Part shown: positions 35,941 to 43,556 of the stretch, piece after piece | How positions within the stretch are numbered: position 1 is the first letter of the stretch | Layout: each line of letters opens with the position of its first letter | Source: JAUNBG01 sp964442735 | GTDB taxonomy: Bacteria; Planctomycetota; Planctomycetia; Pirellulales; Thermoguttaceae | DNA length: 45,417 nt | Direction of reading: 5' to 3' | Assembly (NCBI GenBank): GCA_964442735.1 | Contig: CAYUAP010000025.1 | Coordinates: 1-45,417 of the forward strand | Made by a program: the position numbers and the translations under genes | The notes under the pieces: model-generated | The model's input: only the letters and a program-made list of their open reading frames with translations | Told to the model about the DNA's origin: nothing | Databases searched by the model: none

Positions 35941-37260
35941 TTAATTTAAAATTTTATCTTTAATTTTATCGGATATTTTATCTTTTATTTTTTTAGCGGC
36001 TTTATCCTTGATTTTTTTCATGCCATTAACAAGAACATCCTTGAAAATACTGTCAAACATTTCCCGGGATATCTGAATTTCGGCGGTAATATCTTTTTTA
36101 TCACGGTTAATTTTGATTCCTTTAATGGTTGTGAAGATGAATTTTTCATTTTTACCCATACTGTCTTCCTTTTTTTTGCCCTGAAGTTTGACAAGAGCAA
36201 GAGCCCCGGACAGTAGATCGTCTATTTCATCGGCGGATTCTTCTGCTGTAACGTGGATATGAGCGCGAAGGACTAAACCGGTATCTTTACCTTTTTCGAC
36301 GGAAAAACTAATCTTTTCTATATTGGAACAAATATCGTTGCAGATATCAGCATTTGTTTTCGACATGAGTGAATTTGCCAGTCCTGTCAATTTCTTGAAA
36401 AATGTCACGTTCAGTGTTGCCGAACTGTATTTTTCCCCTTTCGTATTCGCTATTTTGAGGAGTTGACTGTTTTTCTGTTCTGATTGAACCCGGTTAATCA
36501 CAAAATCTTTATCGATACCGGTAATAACACCGTAGAGAGAGCTCTTTTCCAAGGGAGTAACACCGACAAAGAAATGCCCTTTATTTTTGAGATTCGGCAA
36601 TTCGATAACATAGGCATTCTCCTGTTTGTAGACGACTTTAATCTTGAGGTCATTTAAAATGATATCCTGAATCTTTTTTTCAGGGGTGGGATTGAAGTCG
36701 ATAACGAACGATAGAGACTCGTTAAACGCATTGGTAATACTGAAGGATTTTCGAAGATCGGGATTGCCATTGATAGTCATAGCCGTCACACGAACATGTT
36801 GATACCATAGATTAATAATATCTTGTGTTGTGATATTGTCTTTTTTAAGGGCATGGCGTATTTTTTCCTGTAACCAATGATCGATATCCTTGAGTTTTTC
36901 ATGTTTTTCCAGGAGCTGTTGCCGTGATTCCTCCAATTTGGAATGGAAGTGTTTTGAAAATTCCTTCCATTCCTTGGATTCTGTTAGAGAACCTAATTTG
37001 GCAAAAGCCTGACAATTACCGGGATAATGAATAAAAATGATATCATCATTTTGAAGCCAATCAGTGGAAGCGACAGTTTTAGCCGATTCTTTAGTGGCAT
37101 TTTTAGCCGGTTCTTTGGTGGCATTTTTTGCCGGTTCTTTGGTGGCATTTTTAGCCGGTTCTTTAGTGGCATTTTTAGGGGGATTTTTTGGAGTGTCGGC
37201 TGTCATACCGGTCATGACAAAAGACATTAGAATCAATACGGTTAAAAACAAACGTTTCAT
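35941..37260 (-). CDS. Secreted protein of unknown function with KNATKEPA repeats, first gene of the ECF unit
   Basis: 439 residues, Sec signal peptide about 1-21 (ending near GMTAD). Residues about 28-62 are four to five KNATKEPA units encoded by a 24-bp tandem repeat, giving a flexible, charged linker. The body (about 65-410) is mixed alpha/beta without a motif I recognise. The C-terminus is a Lys-rich tail of KIKDK-type repeats. AAAGGA about six bases upstream supports the start. Its position ahead of an ECF sigma gene and a membrane protein suggests a role in the same envelope response, perhaps as sensor, ligand binder or target. That is inference. Confidence 0.7.
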   Translation of the reverse strand: MKRLFLTVLILMSFVMTGMTADTPKNPPKNATKEPAKNATKEPAKNATKEPAKNATKESAKTVASTDWLQNDDIIFIHYPGNCQAFAKLGSLTESKEWKEFSKHFHSKLEESRQQLLEKHEKLKDIDHWLQEKIRHALKKDNITTQDIINLWYQHVRVTAMTINGNPDLRKSFSITNAFNESLSFVIDFNPTPEKKIQDIILNDLKIKVVYKQENAYVIELPNLKNKGHFFVGVTPLEKSSLYGVITGIDKDFVINRVQSEQKNSQLLKIANTKGEKYSSATLNVTFFKKLTGLANSLMSKTNADICNDICSNIEKISFSVEKGKDTGLVLRAHIHVTAEESADEIDDLLSGALALVKLQGKKKEDSMGKNEKFIFTTIKGIKINRDKKDITAEIQISREMFDSIFKDVLVNGMKKIKDKAAKKIKDKISDKIKDKILN

Positions 37261-37324
37261 TTTTTATCCTTTTCTATTTTTATCCTTCTCTGTTTTGGAA
37301 TATGTAAAACAATATAACCGTAGA

Positions 37325-37351
37325 GACGATAATTTTAAACATTACGTTACA
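37325..37351 (-). promoter_or_regulatory. Candidate ECF-sigma promoter of the secreted protein / sigma / anti-sigma unit
   Basis: On the minus strand TGTAAC (37351-37346), a 17-base spacer and CGTC (37328-37325). This matches the TGWAAC-N16/17-CGTC pattern known for Bacillus SigX, SigM and SigW. The predicted transcript start lies near 37318, about 58 bases before the ATG at 37260. Confidence 0.6.
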
Positions 37352-37438
37352 AGAAAATTTATTTTTTCGAAAAAAAATGATTCTGATTTTCCATCAAGCA
37401 GTCATTGTTATTTTTTAAGGGAGGGGGAATCATTTCTC

Positions 37439-37467
37439 TTGACAAAATGGAACGAAAAAGTTATACT
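37439..37467 (+). promoter_or_regulatory. Consensus sigma-70-type promoter giving a leaderless transcript
   Basis: TTGACA (37439-37444), a 17-base spacer and TATACT (37462-37467). Only six bases separate the -10 box from the ATG at 37474, so transcription should start at or within a base or two of that ATG. No ribosome site precedes the ATG, in agreement. Confidence 0.8.
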
Positions 37468-37473
37468 TGACAT

Positions 37474-39021
37474 ATGGAAAATCTAAAAAATGAAATACAG
37501 GTTTTATGTGAAATCAGTTCAGCGGTTGTTCATCAGCGCAATGTTGATCGACTGATGGACGAGGTTCTTGATATTTTGAGTCGGAAGATGGGAATGTTGA
37601 AGGCGACATTTACCCTTCTTCAGGGCGATGTATTTCAGATTGCGGCATCACATGGATTGGACGAGACGGAGCAGAAACGTGGTCGTTATCATATTGGAGA
37701 AGGAATTACGGGGACCGTTGCGGCAACGGGTCAACCGATTTTAGTTCCGGACATACTACAGGATAAACGTTTTTTAAATCGAACAAAGTCGCATAAAACA
37801 ACAGAGCACATAGCATTTCTCTGTGTACCGGTTGTTTGTAACGAGCGTGTGATAGGAACGCTCAGTATCGAACGACAAAACGGGCCGGGAGTTGAGTTGG
37901 AGGCCGATTTAAAGTTATTGGAGATTATCGGTAATTTAACGGCGGAGGCGGCGGCGATTCGTCGTCAGGAAATTCAGGAGCATGAAAAGCTCTCTATGGA
38001 GAACGAGCGGCTTCGGGAGGCTATTTACGGCAGTACAGGGAATCCGGGCAATATAATAGGTAATTGTCGTACGATGCAAAAGGTATATCAACAGATTCGT
38101 CAAGTGGCCTCAACGAGTGCGACGGTATTGATACGTGGCAGTTCGGGAACGGGCAAGGAACTGGTTGCCAATGCGATACAGCAATTGAGTTTGCGCGTGA
38201 ATAAACCCTATATAACGCTTAATTGTGCTGCTCTTCCGGAGGCCTTGGTTGAAAGCGAGTTGTTTGGGCACGAAAGGGGGGCCTTTACTGGAGCGGATAC
38301 ACGTCGTATTGGTCGTGTGGAAGCGGCCAATCAAGGAACTTTATTTCTTGATGAAATTGGCGATCTCAATCCTTCAAGTCAGGTAAAGTTATTACGATTT
38401 CTTCAGGAGCGAACCTTTTCTCGTGTTGGAAGTAATGACGTTCTTAAATCGGACGTTCGCATTATCGCTGCGACCAGTCGGAATCTTGAGCAATTAATAG
38501 AAGAAAAGATATTTCGCGAAGATCTGTTTTACCGTCTGAATGTTTTTCCGATTATCGTTCCCGACCTGTGTAAACGACGGTGCGATATTATTCTTCTCGC
38601 CGAATATTTTTTGGAAAAATACAATATAAAATATAATCGGGAAATACGTCGTTTATCACCTCCTGCTGTAAACATGTTAATGGACTGGCATTGGCCGGGA
38701 AACGTGCGTGAATTGGAAAACTGTATTGAACGTGCCGTTTTAACGGCTCAAGGCGATTGTATTTACGGTTATGATCTTCCTCCTTCACTTCAGCTTGAGG
38801 AAGAAACGGAGGTCCCTTCCAATACTGGTAATAATGATGTGGAGGTTGATTTTAAAACGCAAGTCGATTCCTTCGAGCGCGAGTTAATTGTTTCCGCGCT
38901 CAAACGGAATCAGGGTAATATGTCTGCGGCGGCTCGGGAACTAAAATTATCGCCCCGTGTTATTCATTATCAAATTAATCGATTGGGAATCAAACCTGAA
39001 TGGTATTCTGTGGAAGAATAA
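37474..39021 (+). CDS. NifA-like sigma-54-dependent transcriptional activator (GAF-AAA+-Fis)
   Basis: 515-residue enhancer-binding protein. A GAF domain (about 10-165, with RYHIGEGITGTVAATGQPI) senses a signal. The AAA+ domain (about 190-430) has Walker A GSSGTGKE (222-229), the sigma-54-contacting GAFTGA (269-274) and Walker B TLFLDEIG (289-296), all intact. A Fis-type helix-turn-helix (about 465-510, NQGNMSAAARELKLSPRVIHYQINRLGI) binds DNA. The architecture is that of NifA, NorR and related activators; closeness to NifA alone does not prove nitrogen control. No -24/-12 promoter was found nearby, though I could not scan exhaustively. It is transcribed away from the ECF unit and precedes the GH110-like gene by 270 bases. 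Confidence 0.93.
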   Translation: MENLKNEIQVLCEISSAVVHQRNVDRLMDEVLDILSRKMGMLKATFTLLQGDVFQIAASHGLDETEQKRGRYHIGEGITGTVAATGQPILVPDILQDKRFLNRTKSHKTTEHIAFLCVPVVCNERVIGTLSIERQNGPGVELEADLKLLEIIGNLTAEAAAIRRQEIQEHEKLSMENERLREAIYGSTGNPGNIIGNCRTMQKVYQQIRQVASTSATVLIRGSSGTGKELVANAIQQLSLRVNKPYITLNCAALPEALVESELFGHERGAFTGADTRRIGRVEAANQGTLFLDEIGDLNPSSQVKLLRFLQERTFSRVGSNDVLKSDVRIIAATSRNLEQLIEEKIFREDLFYRLNVFPIIVPDLCKRRCDIILLAEYFLEKYNIKYNREIRRLSPPAVNMLMDWHWPGNVRELENCIERAVLTAQGDCIYGYDLPPSLQLEEETEVPSNTGNNDVEVDFKTQVDSFERELIVSALKRNQGNMSAAARELKLSPRVIHYQINRLGIKPEWYSVEE

Positions 39022-39088
39022 AAGGGATAGAAATAAAAGGGATGGAAATAAAGGGGAATTGAAATAAATGGAATTGAAATAAAAGGTC
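39018..39088 (+). repeat. 15-16-bp purine-rich tandem repeat after the activator gene
   Basis: About five units of the form aaataaaagggatgg. The next ~35 bases (tttccttgatatttccattttatccc) are partly complementary to it, so the region could fold back and might act as a terminator. Confidence 0.6.
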
Positions 39089-39290
39089 CTTCGTATTTCC
39101 TTGATATTTCCATTTTATCCCGTATAAAATATCACCAGGGTGTTCTGTTATGGAATATTAAAAGAGTTTCTTTTTTCCTGGAGTAATTTTCAAATTTTAA
39201 CGTTCTGCGTTCCGTTCTGTTTTCTAACGGTCGGTTCGTTGTTTTTCGAAAAATCGGTGAATGTACCGTTTCAATAGAAAGGATATGAAA

Positions 39291-42200
39291 ATGAAACAAG
39301 TAACAATATATACAAGATTGAGTACTGTTACTATTTTTCTTGTTGCTCTTGTTGTTCTTTTGGGGGAGAGTGCAATATGGGGGACAGAACGTATGGAACA
39401 TGGTATTCCCGGTTTTTGGGATTTGCTTGAAAAAGCGTCTTCGGTTGGAACCACTGATAAACCGTCCATCGTTCGGGTACCTAAAGGTATCTACCATTTT
39501 TACCAGGATCAATGTGGTCAGGAAGAACTCTATATTTCCAATGGACTGCAACAAAATCCGCGTTATGTCGGAATATCGCTCCGTAATCTCAAAAATGTCA
39601 TTATTGATTTTCAGGGTTCGGAACTTCAGATCCATGGTCAGGTTCTGCCGATTGCCATGCGTCATTGCGATAACTGTACACTTCGTAATTTTATTATTGA
39701 TTCTACTTCTCCGCTAATGCAGCAGATTGAAATTGTTAAAAACGACGAAAAGGGAATCATCTTTAAACCGGCTCCTGGTGTTCGCTGTCGGACGGAAAAT
39801 AATAATATTATATTTGAGTCCGAGTTTTGGAAGGGGCACCTCTCTGGAGGAAGTGTCTTCGATAAAAAGACGAAACATCTTCTTCACAATGTTACCGACA
39901 TTTCTGTCAATTTTCAAAACGCACAACAAAATGCCGATGGAACGTTTACTTGCCCTTTCTGGAAAGATGGCCGACTTTCAACAGGGTCTGTCGTTGTTCT
40001 TCGTCCGTTTATTTTTCCAACAACAATTTTTTTGGATCAATGCAGAGATACAAAACTGGCAGATATAAAGATTCATTACGGCAATGCAAAAGCAGTACTG
40101 GCGCAGTTATGTGAAAACGTTCATTTGGATGGAGTCAGTATTACACTTCGTGGAGCGGACGATCCCCGTTGTTTTACAGCGAATGCGGATTCGACACATT
40201 TCTCCTGTTGCAAGGGAAAAATCATAGTGGAAAATGGAGTGTTCGAGGCGGCGATGGACGATGCAATCAACGTTCACGGCATTTATACCAAGGTTGTTCG
40301 GCGTGTCAATAATAAAACGATACATGTTCAATTTATGGGACAGGGCTCTTGGGGATACGAATGGGCCCGTTCCGGCGATGCTGTTCGATTTATTCATTCG
40401 CGGAAGATGGACCATTATATGGGAATTTTTCGAATTGCAACAGTCAAACCGATTGACCGGCCCGATTTTACCGGGGTAAAAATTCTTGAACTGACCTTCG
40501 ACGAATCGTTACCTGAATTCGTTCAGTCCGATGGAACATGTGGTGTCGAAAATATGGCCTGGAATCCGGACGTTGTTTTTCGTAAAAACATCGTTCGTAA
40601 TAATCGTGCTCGTGGCTGTCTTTTTTCGACCGGAGGATCGGTTCTCGTCGAAGATAATCTGTTTGATCATGTTTCCGGAACGGCTATTCTGTTTTGCGGT
40701 GACTGTAATTTCTGGTATGAAAGCGGACCATGCCGGAACGTTGTTATTCGAGGTAATCGGTTCGTTAATTGTATGGGATCGTTTTATCAGTATTGTAATG
40801 CGATTATTTCCATATTTCCGGAGATTCCCGATTTCGATGATCAACACCTGTTTTATTATGGTGGTCGGGAAGATGCGTTTGTCATTGAGAAAAACGAGTT
40901 CGAAACGTTTGACTTCCCAATTCTCTATGGTCGATCGATAGACGGTTTAACATTCCGTCATAATAAAATCAGGCATAACAACGATTTTCCGAAGATCAGT
41001 CCGATTAAGGTTCCGTTCTTTTTTGAAAAAGCGGATCGTATACGTATCTATAAAAACGAGATTGACAGTGGATTTGAACCGGAACGAGATATAAAAGCAG
41101 TACGTATGCCGATTGGTTCTTTAAAGACAAATGCGGACGAACCTTTTGGCCCTGTGAAAAAAATGGCAAATACGCGAAACGAACATTTCTTCGCATATCG
41201 ATCTTTTAACAAGGAGCCGGAAACTACAAAACAATTTGCGGAGATTGGGGTAAAGACTCGATGTTTTTATGCGGCACATACGATCAATTCGATGGGGAAT
41301 TCCTATTGCGAATATCCACCTGTCTGGAAGGGGGTTAAAACATATGATTGGTCCGCCTATGATCAACAGGTTAAAGATCTCCTGGCGGCGCATCCGGATG
41401 AAAAACTGATCTGTATGATTGATCTGAATACACCGTATTGGGCTATTCGAAAATTGGCCTATGACAGTTTTAGCGCGATAACCCGAGCGGCATCTGATCA
41501 ACATTGGTATGACCTGACATTTCCCTGGATGGAGGATTTTCTACGTTATTCGGAAGAACATTTCGGTGATAGAATTGTCGCCTATATCCTTGCTGCCGGT
41601 GGAACTTCCGAATGGTATGAATATGATCGTGGTGAAAGTTCATGGATTAATAATCAAGCCTGGATTAAATGGTGTCGAAAAAGAAATTTAAAGTTGGGAG
41701 ATGACACCCCGGGCGAAAGTACACGTCATAAAGCGGCGTTCGAAAACGCAATATTCGATCCGGCAAAGGAGCCGGAAAAGCCTGCCTTTTGGCAGTTTCA
41801 CAATGAAATTATTGTGGACGCCATGCTTCGATACGCACACCTTGCCCGGGAACTTGTTCCGACAAAGTCGATTGGTTTCTTTTTCGGATACTATCTTGTT
41901 TCGGATCCACGTTTGGTTTCGTTCGGTCATTTGGACTACGAACGTATCTATGCGTCTCCTGATATTGATTTCTTTATTAGTCCGGGCAATTATAGTGATC
42001 GGTTAATGGGAGGAGGGAGTGGTCCCCAACTGGTACAGGGAACACTTGAACTTTATGGAAAACATTATTTGCACGAAATAGATCATGGAACGCACGTTTC
42101 ACCCGACTGGCATGTCTGGAATAATCAGGAAGAAGACGAAGCCGGGCTCAAACGGGAAACGGCATACGCCCTGGTAAATAACGGATCTTTATGGATTTTC

Positions 42201-42968
42201 GATATGTGGGGGAAACGCTTTACTGTTGAAAAAACCAGAACTCTCATTCGGCACTTAAAAGAGATTGCAGACCGATTTAAAAACGAAAAACTGAAATCGA
42301 CTGCCGAAGTATTAATGATTGCCGATCCACAAAGTATGTATTATACAAACGAAGTCAATCCCATTGCAATTGCACTAGCCGAGGGAATACAGAACAAACT
42401 GAATCGAATCGGAACAGCCTATGATGTCTATTCGTTCAACGATATTCCACAACTTGATATGAATCGATATAAAGCAGTGGTTCTTGCCGGTACATTTTTG
42501 ATAACTCCGGAACGGGAAGCAATTCTTAAAAAATATGTTTGCAACGGAAATAGGGCGATCTTCTGGGGGTTTGCACCAGGAATTTGTGATGGGAAAACAC
42601 TTGATGTTCGTCGTGTCGAAAAATGGACTGGTGTACCTCGTGATACGTCCGGAGTTTCTGTTACTGACATGAAGGGTTGGTCGAGTATTTATTCCAGGGA
42701 CTATGCGGGTTTGACTCCCCGTATTTTTCGGGATAATATGAAAAAGGCAAACGTTCATTTTTATATCGACGAGGAAACTCCTGTTTATGCCAATGAACGT
42801 TTAATCATGATTCATTGCAAAAATGGAGGAGAAAAATCGATTCGGCTTCCAAAAACATACACTAAAGTCATTGAACTTTATAGCGGCAAAACAGCTTGTG
42901 AAAATGATAACAAGTTCATCTGGAAGTTCGATACTCCTGATACTGTTTTGTTCGAATTGGTCAAATAA
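39291..42968 (+). CDS. Secreted GH110-like alpha-galactosidase fused to a GH42-like glycosidase module
   Basis: 1225 residues from the start at 39291, which has AAAGG eight bases upstream; earlier ATGs (39261, 39285) have poor sites. A signal peptide (about 1-32) precedes a right-handed beta-helix (about 40-600). Its AAMDDAINVHGIY (Asp323/Asp324) and repeated ENGVFEAAMDD-like coils match GH110, exo-alpha-1,3-galactosidases. From about 610 a TIM barrel follows: candidate acid/base Glu774 in GGTSEWYEY and candidate nucleophile Glu929 in HEIDHG. A Rossmann-like domain follows (VLMIADPQSMYY ... YKAVVLAGTFLI), as in GH42-type beta-galactosidases. This tandem arrangement would let one protein act on two adjoining linkages. 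Domain calls are by eye; the second family could be another clan GH-A group. Confidence 0.8.
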   Translation: MKQVTIYTRLSTVTIFLVALVVLLGESAIWGTERMEHGIPGFWDLLEKASSVGTTDKPSIVRVPKGIYHFYQDQCGQEELYISNGLQQNPRYVGISLRNLKNVIIDFQGSELQIHGQVLPIAMRHCDNCTLRNFIIDSTSPLMQQIEIVKNDEKGIIFKPAPGVRCRTENNNIIFESEFWKGHLSGGSVFDKKTKHLLHNVTDISVNFQNAQQNADGTFTCPFWKDGRLSTGSVVVLRPFIFPTTIFLDQCRDTKLADIKIHYGNAKAVLAQLCENVHLDGVSITLRGADDPRCFTANADSTHFSCCKGKIIVENGVFEAAMDDAINVHGIYTKVVRRVNNKTIHVQFMGQGSWGYEWARSGDAVRFIHSRKMDHYMGIFRIATVKPIDRPDFTGVKILELTFDESLPEFVQSDGTCGVENMAWNPDVVFRKNIVRNNRARGCLFSTGGSVLVEDNLFDHVSGTAILFCGDCNFWYESGPCRNVVIRGNRFVNCMGSFYQYCNAIISIFPEIPDFDDQHLFYYGGREDAFVIEKNEFETFDFPILYGRSIDGLTFRHNKIRHNNDFPKISPIKVPFFFEKADRIRIYKNEIDSGFEPERDIKAVRMPIGSLKTNADEPFGPVKKMANTRNEHFFAYRSFNKEPETTKQFAEIGVKTRCFYAAHTINSMGNSYCEYPPVWKGVKTYDWSAYDQQVKDLLAAHPDEKLICMIDLNTPYWAIRKLAYDSFSAITRAASDQHWYDLTFPWMEDFLRYSEEHFGDRIVAYILAAGGTSEWYEYDRGESSWINNQAWIKWCRKRNLKLGDDTPGESTRHKAAFENAIFDPAKEPEKPAFWQFHNEIIVDAMLRYAHLARELVPTKSIGFFFGYYLVSDPRLVSFGHLDYERIYASPDIDFFISPGNYSDRLMGGGSGPQLVQGTLELYGKHYLHEIDHGTHVSPDWHVWNNQEEDEAGLKRETAYALVNNGSLWIFDMWGKRFTVEKTRTLIRHLKEIADRFKNEKLKSTAEVLMIADPQSMYYTNEVNPIAIALAEGIQNKLNRIGTAYDVYSFNDIPQLDMNRYKAVVLAGTFLITPEREAILKKYVCNGNRAIFWGFAPGICDGKTLDVRRVEKWTGVPRDTSGVSVTDMKGWSSIYSRDYAGLTPRIFRDNMKKANVHFYIDEETPVYANERLIMIHCKNGGEKSIRLPKTYTKVIELYSGKTACENDNKFIWKFDTPDTVLFELVK

Positions 42969-43001
42969 TTTGCATTTTTAATTACTGATGGAATTTACAG
43001 A

Positions 43002-43374
43002 AGGCAACCATTCATGAACGTTTTGGGCAACCATTTACGAAACGTTTTTGGGTAACCATTCATGAACGTTTTTGGAACCATGGATATCACGGATAAACAG
43101 AGATAGTCTGCCGTAAAATACATTTTTTACAATAACAAACGAAACATTTTTATCTATGATGTACTCAAGATCGTTATAAAAGTTTGTTTTTCAAAACAGG
43201 CGAGACGCCTGTTTTAGAGGATGACGAGACGTCCACGCTCCTGGAAAATGCCGAATTTATAACGTCGTACAGTATATAATAAATAATTTTATCATAAAAA
43301 AGTTTGTTTGCCAAAAAACTATCCGTGAAAATCAATGTAATTCATGTTTTCACTTTATATCTGTGAACGGTTAC
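43002..43374 (+). repeat. Element-1 copy G containing an intact element-2 insertion
   Basis: Tip to tip copy of element 1. Its left tip (gcaaccattcatgaacg) is present three times within 43002-43075. Element 2 occupies 43160-43277, inserted into the central AT loop. Both arms of element 1 are otherwise intact. Confidence 0.92.
43160..43277 (+). mobile_element. Element-2 copy nested in element 1 (MITE-like, TA-flanked)
   Basis: 118 bases, from TGTACTCAAGATCG to CGTACAGTATAT. Hairpin 1 is aaaacaggcg/cgcctgtttt with a three-base loop (a 10-bp perfect stem). Hairpin 2 is the GACGAGACGTC core. The empty site is readable in copy B (ctatgataataaataa), and comparison suggests insertion at a TA. No coding capacity; movement would need a transposase from elsewhere in the genome. 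Confidence 0.75.
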
Positions 43375-43378
43375 TACA

Positions 43379-43404
43379 GAAGTATCTTGAGATATAGATA
43401 CTTC
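43379..43404. terminator. Perfect 9-bp hairpin between convergent genes
   Basis: GAAGTATCT and AGATACTTC around an 8-base loop, followed by attttaat. It lies between the GH110-like gene and the Gfo/Idh/MocA gene, which converge. It may be a weak terminator. From 43405 to 43556 no gene is seen. Confidence 0.4.
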
Positions 43405-43556
43405 ATTTTAATATGATATTAGCTTAAAAGGTTTTTTATCATCGAAATAACAAGGGCACTTTATTAATACAGCAGTTTTTCAAGGAAAGAGGGTTTTGTT
43501 CCCGATCCTCCAGAGCGGGGAGTCCACCCATTTTCAAAAAACCTTTTATTTCGAGA

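Noticed and set aside
37064..37486. 140-codon open frame on the plus strand with FAGSLVAF repeats
   Set aside because: It is the reverse reading of the 24-bp KNATKEPA repeat of the secreted protein gene and runs across the divergent promoter region.
39132..39665. 177-codon open frame on the minus strand
   Set aside because: It overlaps the start of the GH110-like gene and its upstream repeats, and has no recognisable domain.
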